Below, one piece after another: positions 15,544 to 23,357 of a stretch of 64,000 nt of DNA. The notes under the pieces are model-generated. The model saw only the letters and a list, made by a program, of their open reading frames with translations. It was not told the origin of the DNA and did not search any database. The stretch is taken from contig NZ_LZIL01000043.1 of the NCBI RefSeq assembly GCF_001667075.1, forward strand, positions 82,790 through 146,789, written 5' to 3'. The position numbers were made by a program, and so were the translations under genes. This DNA is from Mycobacterium sp. 852014-52450_SCH5900713. Its GTDB lineage: Bacteria; Actinomycetota; Actinomycetes; Mycobacteriales; Mycobacteriaceae. How positions within the stretch are numbered: position 1 is the first letter of the stretch; every line of letters begins with the position of its first letter.

Positions 15544-17778
15544 TCAGATTGTTTGCGCGGACCGGAATCGGGCTTGATCGTCGATGATCGTCACCGGGAT
15601 GCCGTTGAGCGCGCCGTTGCCGGACGGCTCGTCGATAAACGTCGGCAGGGAGAGCACATTCGTGTTTGCGCCCGGCGAGCTGTTGGCCACCGCCATGCGG
15701 GTGCCCGGCTTGCCATGCCCCCAGCCGTGCGGCATCGACACCACGCCGGTTTTGATCGCGTCGGTGACCTCGGCCGGCACTTTGATTTCCCCGGCGTCCG
15801 ATTTCACGGTGACGACATCGCCGTCCTCGATGCCGCAGCGGGCCGCGTCGTCGGGGTGAATCAGCAACGTGCACCGGTCCTTTCCCTTCATCAGCGCCGG
15901 CACGTTGTGCAGCCAGGTGTTGTTCGAGCGCAGGTGTCGGCGGCTCACCAGAACGAGCGGCTCGGCCGGTCGTTCCATCCGGGCGGCCAGCCTGGGCAGG
16001 TCGTCGAGCAGGTATTGCGGGGCGAGCCGGATCTTCTTGTCGGGGGTGCCGAGGATGTCCGGCAGCTGCGGGACCATCGGGCCGAAGTCGATGCCGTTCG
16101 GGTTGGCCTTCAATAGGTCCAGCGTCAGCCCGCCCGGGTTTTTCCCGTACTGATCCCCGAAGGGCCCGGTTCGCAGCGTGAGGTCAAGCATGCGCTCGGG
16201 ACCGCCCTGATCGTAGAGCTTGCGGATCTGAGCGCCGTCGACGCGGCGGGTGAAGGCCAGGTAATCGAAGAAGCCGTCGTCGATCGCCGTGACGTCGACA
16301 TCTTCGGCCGGCGTGCCCGTGCACAGGCCGGTCAGCCGGATCAGGATCTCCCATTCGTGCGGGCGGTCCCCCGGATCGAACACCGGCGCCGAGTAATTCG
16401 CGATGCTGTGGATCGCAAAGAGCAGGATCAGGTCATCGTGGTGGGGTTGTTCGAGCGGGGATAGGCCGGGCAGGATCACATCGGCGTGCCGCGTCGTCTC
16501 GTTGAGCCAAAGATCAACGGAGATCATCGCTTCCAGCATCGGCAGGACTTCGTCGAGCTTGTCGCCGCCGGGAGTGGACAACACCGGGTTGCCGGCGACC
16601 GTGATGAGGGCCTTGAGCTGTCCCTCGCCCGGGGTGGCGATCTCTTCGGCCATGCAGGACACCGGCGCCTGGCCGAGCACTTCCTTCGCCCCGCGCACGC
16701 GGGTGCGCCAGCGGCCGAATTCCGGGAGGCCACCTTCCAGGCCGGGCAGCGGTTGCGTGGTGATCGACCAGGCCGCCGGCTTGGGGAACATCGCTCCCCC
16801 GGGAACGTCGAAATGGCCGGTCAAGATGTTGATGACGTCGACCAGCCAGCTGGCGAGGCTGCCAAACTCCTGATTGCACAGACCGATTCGGCCGTACACC
16901 ACCGACTTTTCGGTGCCGGCGAGCTCGCGGGCCAAGAGCCGGATGCGGTCCTCGTCGATGCCGGTAACGGCGCTGACCCGTTCCGGCGGCCACTCCGCGG
17001 CGACCCGGCGCATCGTGTCAACCCCGTCGACGTGTGGTCCGGGATCGATCAGGCCCTCGTCAAACAGCGTGTGCGCCACGGCCAGCAGCAGCGCGGCGTC
17101 CGTCCCGGGCACGATGGGAAGCCACTCGTCGGCGCGCGCCGCGGTCTGCGTGCGCACCGGGTCGATCACGATCACCTTGCCGCGCTGGCGGATCCGGTCG
17201 ATCAGACCCATCACATCGGGCGCCGCCAGCAAGGACCCCTGCGACGCGGCGGGGTTGGCGCCCATGATCACCATCAGGTCGGTGCGTTCGATGTCGGGCA
17301 CCGGGAAGTTCCACCAAAGGCCGTACATCAGGTGCGACGACAGGTTTTTGGGCCACTGGTCGACCGTCCCCGGTGAATACGTGATCGGCATGCCGGACAT
17401 GCCCATCAGCACACCCGCGTACCGGGCCAGTGAAAACGAGTGCGCCAGCGGGTTACCGGTGTAGGCGGTGACCGCCCCGATTCCATACTTCTCGATCACC
17501 GGCGTCAGCAATTCGGTGCAGCGGCGGAAGGCCGCGTCCCAGCTGACCTCCTGCCACTGGCCGTCTACCTTGATCATGGGCCGGCGGATGCGGTCCGGGT
17601 CGTCGTGGAGCGCCGCAAGTGAGACGCCCTTGGGGCAGATGTGTCCGCGGCTCCACACGTCGTCGCGGTTTCCCCGGATGCTGGTGACCCTGCCGCCGTC
17701 GACCTGAATCTCCAAGCCGCACATGGCTTCACACAGGGGGCAGGTGCGCAGATGCCTGCCGTCTTGGCACGTCGTCAC
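15544..17778 (-). CDS. Molybdopterin oxidoreductase, Rv0197-like
   Basis: A 744-residue enzyme of the DMSO-reductase family. The N-terminal 4Fe-4S motif is CPLCEAMCGLEI with the fourth Cys in GHICPKG (about residues 13-50). Molybdopterin-binding segments such as MGANPAASQG follow, and the C-terminal dinucleotide-binding barrel contains LRSNNTWLHN and VSMPHGWGHG. It begins with a GTG at 17778; no Tat signal is present, so it is probably cytoplasmic. It resembles M. tuberculosis Rv0197, an uncharacterised formate dehydrogenase/nitrate reductase-like protein. No Fe-S or membrane subunit lies next to it. Electron partner and substrate are unknown. Confidence 0.9.
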   Translation of the reverse strand: MTTCQDGRHLRTCPLCEAMCGLEIQVDGGRVTSIRGNRDDVWSRGHICPKGVSLAALHDDPDRIRRPMIKVDGQWQEVSWDAAFRRCTELLTPVIEKYGIGAVTAYTGNPLAHSFSLARYAGVLMGMSGMPITYSPGTVDQWPKNLSSHLMYGLWWNFPVPDIERTDLMVIMGANPAASQGSLLAAPDVMGLIDRIRQRGKVIVIDPVRTQTAARADEWLPIVPGTDAALLLAVAHTLFDEGLIDPGPHVDGVDTMRRVAAEWPPERVSAVTGIDEDRIRLLARELAGTEKSVVYGRIGLCNQEFGSLASWLVDVINILTGHFDVPGGAMFPKPAAWSITTQPLPGLEGGLPEFGRWRTRVRGAKEVLGQAPVSCMAEEIATPGEGQLKALITVAGNPVLSTPGGDKLDEVLPMLEAMISVDLWLNETTRHADVILPGLSPLEQPHHDDLILLFAIHSIANYSAPVFDPGDRPHEWEILIRLTGLCTGTPAEDVDVTAIDDGFFDYLAFTRRVDGAQIRKLYDQGGPERMLDLTLRTGPFGDQYGKNPGGLTLDLLKANPNGIDFGPMVPQLPDILGTPDKKIRLAPQYLLDDLPRLAARMERPAEPLVLVSRRHLRSNNTWLHNVPALMKGKDRCTLLIHPDDAARCGIEDGDVVTVKSDAGEIKVPAEVTDAIKTGVVSMPHGWGHGKPGTRMAVANSSPGANTNVLSLPTFIDEPSGNGALNGIPVTIIDDQARFRSAQTI

Positions 17779-17826
17779 CCACTCACTGTATTCCGCTACT
17801 CACCGTCGCGGAAGTGGCAATCCGGG

Positions 17827-18252
17827 TCAGGACGCCCAGGGGCCGATGCCGCCGGCCTTTTCGATGCGAATCCGGGTCAGGAATCCGGGCGGCGCGCCGT
17901 CCGGCGGGAATTTCGTGTTCGGGTCCCCGAGGATCGGGTTGAGCTCCTCGAGAAGCTCGGGAGCGCCGCCCTCGACGATTCGCGCCGTGCCGGTGATGGA
18001 GAGGTACGGCCGCATCCCCGTGCTCGGCTCGTCGAGCGACACGACGGTGACGGCCACCCGCGGGTCGTTACGGACATTGCGAACCTTCTTGTGGGCGGCG
18101 AGGTGCGCGGTGACGAGTTCGTCTCCGTCGGGCGTCGACTGCAGAGCGACCCAGACCAGGCTGACCTGGGGGCTGCCGTCGGGGTTGAGGGTGACCAGGG
18201 TGGCATCGGCGCCCTTGCCGATCAGGTCGCGGGCGGCGTCGTTCAGCTTCAT
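17827..18252 (-). CDS. PPOX-class (F420-type) split-barrel flavoprotein
   Basis: A 141-residue protein of the pyridoxamine-phosphate-oxidase-like split-barrel fold. It shows the family pattern ATLVTLNPDGSPQVSLVW near the N-terminus and HKKVRNVRNDPRVAVTV in the middle. In mycobacteria this group uses F420 or FMN to reduce diverse compounds. The frame remains open to 18465, but similarity begins at the ATG at 18252 (MKLNDAARDL). It is 48 bases downstream of the molybdopterin enzyme gene on the same strand. Substrate unknown. Confidence 0.82.
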   Translation of the reverse strand: MKLNDAARDLIGKGADATLVTLNPDGSPQVSLVWVALQSTPDGDELVTAHLAAHKKVRNVRNDPRVAVTVVSLDEPSTGMRPYLSITGTARIVEGGAPELLEELNPILGDPNTKFPPDGAPPGFLTRIRIEKAGGIGPWAS

Positions 18253-18436
18253 GCCTGATGTGACTGCCGGGGGCCGGGATTCATTCCCGTGTCCGGAATA
18301 AGCATGGACGGATGGCGGGTTGATGGTGGGCAGGGCGGCTTTTGAAACACATTTGAGTTCGACCAGTCGGCTGTACAAGCGCGACGCCCCGGCCCTAGCT
18401 TCGACGCAGTAGATCTTCGGGAAGGGAGCTGGCGCG

Positions 18437-18619
18437 TTGAGCGAACCACGGCACCCGTCGGGCATCGATTATCTGCGAGATGAAGTCCTCAGCCGACTGG
18501 ACGCGCAACCGTTCGAGGACTGGTCCCCCGCCCTGCTGCGCGCCCTGATCGCCGTCTTCGATCTGAACGGCGTGACGCCGGCCGCCCCACGAGGCTTCCG
18601 GCCTCACATCGTGCGGTGA
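18437..18619 (+). CDS. Small hypothetical protein (60 aa)
   Basis: A 60-residue frame from TTG at 18437, preceded by GGGAG about ten bases upstream. The sequence (start LSEPRHPSGIDYLRDE) is acidic, helical and free of cysteine. It has mycobacterial-like codon use but no recognised domain. It lies in the divergent gap upstream of the PPOX gene and ends 14 bases before the convergent transglutaminase gene. It may be a real small protein; the TTG start and lack of family make it tentative. Confidence 0.45.
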   Translation: MSEPRHPSGIDYLRDEVLSRLDAQPFEDWSPALLRALIAVFDLNGVTPAAPRGFRPHIVR

Positions 18620-18632
18620 CTTCGCAGAGCCG

Positions 18633-19475
18633 CTACCACAGGCTCACCAGTTGATCGACCGAATCCTTGGGTAGCTCCCCGTCCACCACCGCGGTGACCG
18701 TCGCGTTGTTCAGCGTGACGGAGCCTTTGTGGTTGTCCAGGAACGCCGTGTCGGCGGCATCACGACCGGTGGCGATCCGCACCATCGACTGCCGCGGCGA
18801 CAGGCACGTCGCGTCGACCACACGCCAGACGCCGTCGACGAATGCCTCGGCCACCGCGTGGAAATCCATCGGCTGGCATCCCGGCGCGTAGACCGCCACC
18901 AGCCGGGCGGGGACGTTCAAAGCGCGCAGCAATGCGATCACCAGGTGGGCGTAGTCACGGCACACACCGGCGCCCGCCAGCAACGTGTCGGTGGCGCCGT
19001 CGATCGGATCACTGGAGCCGGGAACGTAATTCAGCCGCGTGCCCACCCACGACGAGACCCTCTCGAGCAGCCTCTCCGAGGTCGCATACTGCTGGAACTC
19101 CGTGGCGGCGAAGCCGAAGAATTTGTCGGCCTCCGCGTACCGGCTCGGGCGCAGATAAGTGATCAAGTCGATGTCGCGCACGGGCGGGGGCTCAGCTTGT
19201 CCGGCCACCGTTGCCGAGTACGAAAGCGTGACGATCCCGGCTTCCGCCTCGATGGAATGGATCCGGGTGCCGTGCTCACCGACGATCTCACGCGGCTCAA
19301 TTGGCTTACCGTCCAAGGTGATCGCCAGCGATTCGCTGACGTCGACACCCGGCTGCTGGGCAACGGTGACCTGGAATTCCAGGGTCGTCGGCGCCGTCAC
19401 CTCGACTTCGATGTCGGTGCCGACGACACGTTTGAGATCGCCTGTTGTAATGACTGCCCCCTGCTTGCTCGCCAC
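18633..19475 (-). CDS. Transglutaminase-like cysteine protease family protein
   Basis: A 280-residue protein with an N-terminal beta-rich region (residues 1-100) and a transglutaminase-like core. The papain-like triad is visible as Cys in GAGVCRDYAHL (about residue 171), His in PMDFHAVAEAF (about 207) and Asp in WRVVDAT (about 221). Such bacterial proteins are generally of unknown substrate, acting as proteases or amide-modifying enzymes. It starts with GTG at 19475. No signal peptide is visible, so it is probably cytosolic. It diverges from the SnoaL-like gene at 19552. Confidence 0.87.
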   Translation of the reverse strand: MASKQGAVITTGDLKRVVGTDIEVEVTAPTTLEFQVTVAQQPGVDVSESLAITLDGKPIEPREIVGEHGTRIHSIEAEAGIVTLSYSATVAGQAEPPPVRDIDLITYLRPSRYAEADKFFGFAATEFQQYATSERLLERVSSWVGTRLNYVPGSSDPIDGATDTLLAGAGVCRDYAHLVIALLRALNVPARLVAVYAPGCQPMDFHAVAEAFVDGVWRVVDATCLSPRQSMVRIATGRDAADTAFLDNHKGSVTLNNATVTAVVDGELPKDSVDQLVSLW

Positions 19476-19551
19476 CTGCCTACGCTAGTCATCCAACACA
19501 AAGACCCGGCGATACGCAGCGCGAGAGCGCTCCTGGCGAGGAGTCACGACG

Positions 19552-20001
19552 GTGGAGACTTGGGAACTGGTCGCCCGTGAACGAATCCGCGAGACGTTGG
19601 CGAGATACAACTGGTCCGGTGACGCGGGCCGCCTCGAGGGTCTCGCGGAGACGTTCTGCCCAGACGGTGTCCTCGAGATACGAGGCTTCGAGCCGCTGCG
19701 CGGTCGATCCGCGATCGTCACCTTCCTCGGCGGCATCACCGGGACCGTCGCCGCCGGCGCCCGCGTGAAGCCCGTCGTCCGGCACAACGTCACCAACGTG
19801 GTGTTCACCGCACTGGATGCCGATCAGGCGCAGGTCTCGTCTTACTTCACCGTGCTCACCGACATCGGCCTCGACCATTTCGGCCGTTATCGCGACACCC
19901 TGGTGCCCGACGGTGACGCCTGGCTGATCAAGCATCGCAAGGTGTCGACCGACTGGGCGGCGCGCGGGTCGACGATGGCAAGGCGGTCGCGCGGCGACTG
20001 A
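19552..20001 (+). CDS. SnoaL/NTF2-like fold protein
   Basis: A 149-residue cone-shaped alpha+beta barrel protein of the SnoaL/NTF2 type. Typical features are the N-terminal helix ERIRETLARYNWSGD, the segment FCPDGVLEIRG, and the C-terminal DGDAWLIKHRKV. Members act as cyclases, isomerases, dehydratases or simple ligand binders, so function cannot be assigned. GTG start at 19552 with GAGGAG about ten bases upstream. It stands alone between the transglutaminase and WS/DGAT genes; relatives are at 22533-23009 and 43524-44003. Confidence 0.8.
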   Translation: METWELVARERIRETLARYNWSGDAGRLEGLAETFCPDGVLEIRGFEPLRGRSAIVTFLGGITGTVAAGARVKPVVRHNVTNVVFTALDADQAQVSSYFTVLTDIGLDHFGRYRDTLVPDGDAWLIKHRKVSTDWAARGSTMARRSRGD

Positions 20002-20146
20002 GTCCTGCGCCGAGATGAACGTCGGTGGCAATTTCGTTGAATCTCTCGCTCAAATGTTTGCCGCAGACCGTTCAACGGCTACAGATAGGGATCAGACCTT
20101 GAGATTGCAGTCAACCGTGATTGCGTTCCCCGGTGGGGCCCGGGGC

Positions 20147-20174
20147 TGACCGCAGGTCACGTGACCAGCGGTCA
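20147..20174. promoter_or_regulatory. 28-base near-perfect palindrome before the WS/DGAT gene
   Basis: The left arm TGACCGCAGGTCAC and right arm GTGACCAGCGGTCA are reverse complements at 13 of 14 positions, around a perfect GGTCACGTGACC core (20155-20166). The element ends at the A of the ATG at 20174 and lies 27 bases before the preferred start at 20201. It could be a repressor operator or a hairpin in the 5' leader. No local regulator gene is adjacent. Confidence 0.65.
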
Positions 20175-20200
20175 TGGCCACACAATCGAGACGAGCGAAA

Positions 20201-21592
20201 ATGCAACGACTGAGTGGATTAGACGCGTTCTTTCTGTACCTGGAATCCCCGACGCAGCCGTTGAATGTTTGCTGCGTGCTGGAGTTGGACCCCGCTGAGT
20301 TGCCCGAGGGCTACACCTTCGAGCAATTTCGCGGGGCGCTGTCGGCGCAAGTGGACGCGGTGCCGGAATTCCGCCTCAAGCTGGCCGACAACCAGCTGAA
20401 CTTCGACCACCCGGTCTGGGTGGACGACGAACTTTTCGACCTCGCGCGGCATCTCCACCGGGTTGCCCTGCCGGCGCCCGGGGGATCCCGGGAATTAGCG
20501 GAGATCTGCGGGCACATCGCCGGGCTGGCGCTGGACCGCGATCGCCCGCTGTGGGAAATGTGGGTGATCGAGGGCCTGCACGGCCGCGCGCTGTCGGTCG
20601 TCCTCAAGGCCCACCACGCGGTGGTCGACGGGATCGGCGGGGCCAACCTGCTGGCCCAGTTGTGCAGCACCGCGCAGGACGCCCCAGCCCCGGAGCCCGC
20701 CGCCCGCTCCGGTGGGGCGAATCCCCTACAGATCGCCGCGTCCGGACTCATCGGCGCCGCGTTGCGGCCGTGGCGCCTGGCCAAGGTGGTGCCGGCAACC
20801 GCGCTGACGCTCGCGCAGACGCTGTTGCGCGCCCGCGGCGGCAGACCCACGATGGCCGCCCCGTTCGCTGCGCCGCCGACGGCGTTCAACGGCCCCTTCA
20901 CCCGGCGCCGCAACGTCGCGTTCACGTCGCTTGACCTCGAGGACGTCAAGAAGGTCAAGAACAGGTTCGGAGTCACCATCAACGATGTGGTGACGGCGCT
21001 GTGCGCGGGCGCCCTGCGACAGTTCTTCTTGGACCGCAACGAACTTTCGGACAGCCCGATGGTGGCCAGCGTGCCGGTCTCGGTGCGGGGCAAATCCGAC
21101 CGGCCGGGCCGCAACCAGACCACCTGGATGCTCTGCCGCCTCGAAACCCACATCGACGACCCGGCGGAACGACTGAGCGGCATCGCGCAGGGCAACGCCG
21201 CGGCCAAGGACCACGCCGCCGCAATGGGTTCCAGCCTGCTGCAGGACTGGACGCAGGTGACCGGTCAGACCATGTTCGGCGCCGCGATGAAGCTGCTGCC
21301 CCGTATCCCGCTGCCCGAGAAGCCGCCGCACAACCTGGTGCTGTCCAACGTGCCCGGGCCGCAGGAACAGCTGTACTTCATGGGCTGCCGGGTCGATGCG
21401 ATTTATCCGCTCGGCCCGATCATCGCCGGTGCCGGACTCAACATCACCGTCATGTCGCTCAATGGCCGACTCGGCGTCGGCCTCATCTCCTGCCCCGACC
21501 TGGTTGCCGATCTCTGGGACCTCGCCGACGCGTTTCCCGCGGCGCTCAAAGAGCTGCTGAATTGCAGCGAATCGAGCCACCAGCGGAGCTGA
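20201..21592 (+). CDS. Wax ester synthase/diacylglycerol acyltransferase (WS/DGAT)
   Basis: A 463-residue acyltransferase that joins acyl-CoA to diacylglycerol or a fatty alcohol to make storage lipid. The catalytic motif HHAVVDG is present near residue 135, with DRPLWEMWVIEGL before it and the C-terminal family motifs LSNVPGP and GLNITVMS. The frame also starts at ATG 20174, but family members begin MQRLSG and that ATG is inside a palindrome with no ribosome site, so 20201 is preferred. An alpha/beta hydrolase gene follows closely (21620), suggesting a two-gene unit for lipid synthesis and turnover. Mycobacteria carry many paralogues, so no specific symbol is given. Confidence 0.92.
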   Translation: MQRLSGLDAFFLYLESPTQPLNVCCVLELDPAELPEGYTFEQFRGALSAQVDAVPEFRLKLADNQLNFDHPVWVDDELFDLARHLHRVALPAPGGSRELAEICGHIAGLALDRDRPLWEMWVIEGLHGRALSVVLKAHHAVVDGIGGANLLAQLCSTAQDAPAPEPAARSGGANPLQIAASGLIGAALRPWRLAKVVPATALTLAQTLLRARGGRPTMAAPFAAPPTAFNGPFTRRRNVAFTSLDLEDVKKVKNRFGVTINDVVTALCAGALRQFFLDRNELSDSPMVASVPVSVRGKSDRPGRNQTTWMLCRLETHIDDPAERLSGIAQGNAAAKDHAAAMGSSLLQDWTQVTGQTMFGAAMKLLPRIPLPEKPPHNLVLSNVPGPQEQLYFMGCRVDAIYPLGPIIAGAGLNITVMSLNGRLGVGLISCPDLVADLWDLADAFPAALKELLNCSESSHQRS

Positions 21593-21619
21593 CCGCCACG
21601 GCATGGCAAGGTGGCACCC

Positions 21620-22480
21620 GTGACAGACACCGTTACGCAGCAGGACCTGAGCGAAATCAGCACTCCCAAGGGAGCTTTGCGCTACTACGACTGCGGCCCG
21701 GAATCAGCTCCGGTGTTGCTGTTCCTGCACGGCTCGGGACCGGGTGTCACCGGCTGGCGGAACTTCCGCGGCATACTGCCCGCGTTCGCCGAGCGGTTCC
21801 GTTGCCTGATCCTGGAGTTCCCCGGGTTCGGCGTCAGCGACGACTTCGGCGGTCACCCGATGGTGACCGCGTTCGGCACCGTGGCGCCCTTCCTGGACGC
21901 GCTCGGCGTCGAGCGGGTGCACGTCGTCGGAAACTCGATGGGCGGCGGCGTCGGCATCAACTTCGCCACCGGAAACCCGGACCGCGTCCACCGGTTGGTC
22001 ACCATCGGCGGCATCGGGACCAACATTTTCAGCCCGAGCCCCAGCGAGGGCATCCGGCTGCTGCAGGAGTTCGTCGAGGACCCCACCCGGCAGCGGCTGG
22101 TCGACTGGCTCAAGTCGATGGTCTACGACCAGGCGCTGATCACCGAGGAACTGATCGAGGAACGCTGGGAGCTGGCCACCGACCCGGACACGCTGGCCGC
22201 CGCGCGCCGCATGTACGGGAAAGCGGCCTTCAGTGCCATGAACGCCGCGATGGCCGCCTCCGACCGCCCGCTGCCGTGGGCCGTCATGCACAAGTTGACC
22301 GCGCCCACCCTGCTGACCTGGGGACGCGACGATCGGGTGAGCCCGCCGGACATGGCGCTCATCCCGATGCGCACCATCCCCAACGCGGAGCTGCACATCT
22401 TCCCCAACTCCGGCCACTGGGCGATGATCGAAGCCCGCGAGGCGTTCGAGAGCACGGTGCTGGCGTTCCTGTCCCGCTAG
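21620..22480 (+). CDS. Alpha/beta hydrolase of the MhpC/HsaD type
   Basis: A 286-residue hydrolase with N-terminal LHGSGPGVTGWRNF, which is characteristic of meta-cleavage-product (C-C bond) hydrolases. It has the nucleophile elbow GNSMGGGV near residue 114, the acid in WGRDDRVSP and the His in NSGHWAMIE. Such enzymes hydrolyse ring-opened dienoates, although many homologues are simple esterases. GTG 21620 is preferred because AAGGTGG lies before it; GTG 21611 is also possible. It sits about 27 bases after the WS/DGAT gene. It is about 11 kb from the extradiol dioxygenase at 32421, so a link to ring cleavage is possible but unproven. Confidence 0.87.
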   Translation: MTDTVTQQDLSEISTPKGALRYYDCGPESAPVLLFLHGSGPGVTGWRNFRGILPAFAERFRCLILEFPGFGVSDDFGGHPMVTAFGTVAPFLDALGVERVHVVGNSMGGGVGINFATGNPDRVHRLVTIGGIGTNIFSPSPSEGIRLLQEFVEDPTRQRLVDWLKSMVYDQALITEELIEERWELATDPDTLAAARRMYGKAAFSAMNAAMAASDRPLPWAVMHKLTAPTLLTWGRDDRVSPPDMALIPMRTIPNAELHIFPNSGHWAMIEAREAFESTVLAFLSR

Positions 22481-22524
22481 CGGCGATCGCGAGCGCGGCG
22501 CAGCCGGGCGAAGCGGGTCGCCGC
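22480..22524. repeat. Interspersed hairpin repeat, copy 1
   Basis: A 45-base element starting with the last G of the upstream TAG stop. Arms GCGGCGA (22480-22486) and TCGCCGC (22518-22524) are perfect inverse repeats. A near-identical copy, with the same arm spacing and the same placement after a TAG stop, is at 50302-50346. Both lie between convergent genes, so a bidirectional terminator or a mobile mycobacterial intergenic repeat is likely. There is no T-tract. Confidence 0.65.
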
Positions 22525-22532
22525 CATCGAGG

Positions 22533-23009
22533 CTAAACCGACCCGGCCAGGCCTCTGCTCAACAGGTCGTGCGCGTCGGGATTGCCGTCCAGGACACGGG
22601 TGGTACGGACCTCGATCCGCCACTGGCCGTCGATCCGTCGCAGTGTGAAGTGGTTTGCGGCGCAACGCCATACGCGATATCCATCGCCGTCGCGGACCAG
22701 GACCAAGGACCCGCACACCGCCACCGCCGATTCGCCGGTGACCGTGACGACGCAGGGCCCAAGGAAATGCCCGCATCCCTTCGCCACCAGGTTCTGATGG
22801 GCCGACGAGCTCACCATGGCGTGCACCTCCGCCCGGCCCTCCATGCGCCAGCCGTCGACGTCGTAGATTCCGTCGTGTGCCCACAACCGCGCGGCCGCAT
22901 CGGGATCCCCCGCGTCGACCGCCGGGCCATAGGAGGCGATCAGCCGCGCGATATCGCGTTCGTCCTCGAGCCGGCGCAGCCGAGTCGCCAACTCGTCGAT
23001 GTCGCTCAT
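22533..23009 (-). CDS. SnoaL-like fold protein
   Basis: A 158-residue SnoaL-like domain protein: a leading helix RLRRLEDERDIARLIASYG, the segment ARLWAHDGIYDVDGWRMEGR, and a C-terminal strand set ending in WRIEVRTTRVLDGNP. In actinobacteria many of these sit with steroid or aromatic degradation genes as isomerases, dehydratases or binding proteins. The ATG at 23009 has GAGGAGC just upstream. Convergent with the hydrolase gene across the repeat at 22480-22524. Function unassigned. Confidence 0.82.
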   Translation of the reverse strand: MSDIDELATRLRRLEDERDIARLIASYGPAVDAGDPDAAARLWAHDGIYDVDGWRMEGRAEVHAMVSSSAHQNLVAKGCGHFLGPCVVTVTGESAVAVCGSLVLVRDGDGYRVWRCAANHFTLRRIDGQWRIEVRTTRVLDGNPDAHDLLSRGLAGSV

Positions 23010-23357
23010 AATTGCTCCTCATCGTCGGGATCGCGGCAGCGGACCACTATCGATCCCAACACGTTAGGACGGACGGCATGCGCTTCAAGGGCCGACCGGT
23101 CTCGATCCCGCGTAACCACAACGGCCCATTTTGGTTTGCTCAATCCATAAATCGGCCAACCCGAACATTTTGATCGAGGCCTCCTAACAGGCGCGATCAC
23201 TTTTTACATGTTGTTTACGCGCGGCAATCTCAAGTTGCTGGGTCCTTGACCTCGGGTTAGGTTGGTCGGGTTTGCAGTCGCGGCCAGCGTCGGTCGGCGG
23301 CCTCGTCGCGGAAAACCGCGAAGCCACCATTCGTCATGTGCGGGAAAGGGGTTGCGC
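23010..23357. other. 348-base divergent gap between SnoaL-like and P-type ATPase genes
   Basis: Outward-facing genes flank this stretch, so it should hold both promoters and any metal-responsive site. The middle (about 23130-23225) is noticeably richer in A and T than its surroundings. No convincing palindrome or -10/-35 pair was recognised. The open frame of the ATPase extends back to 23262 but has no good start there. Confidence 0.4.
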
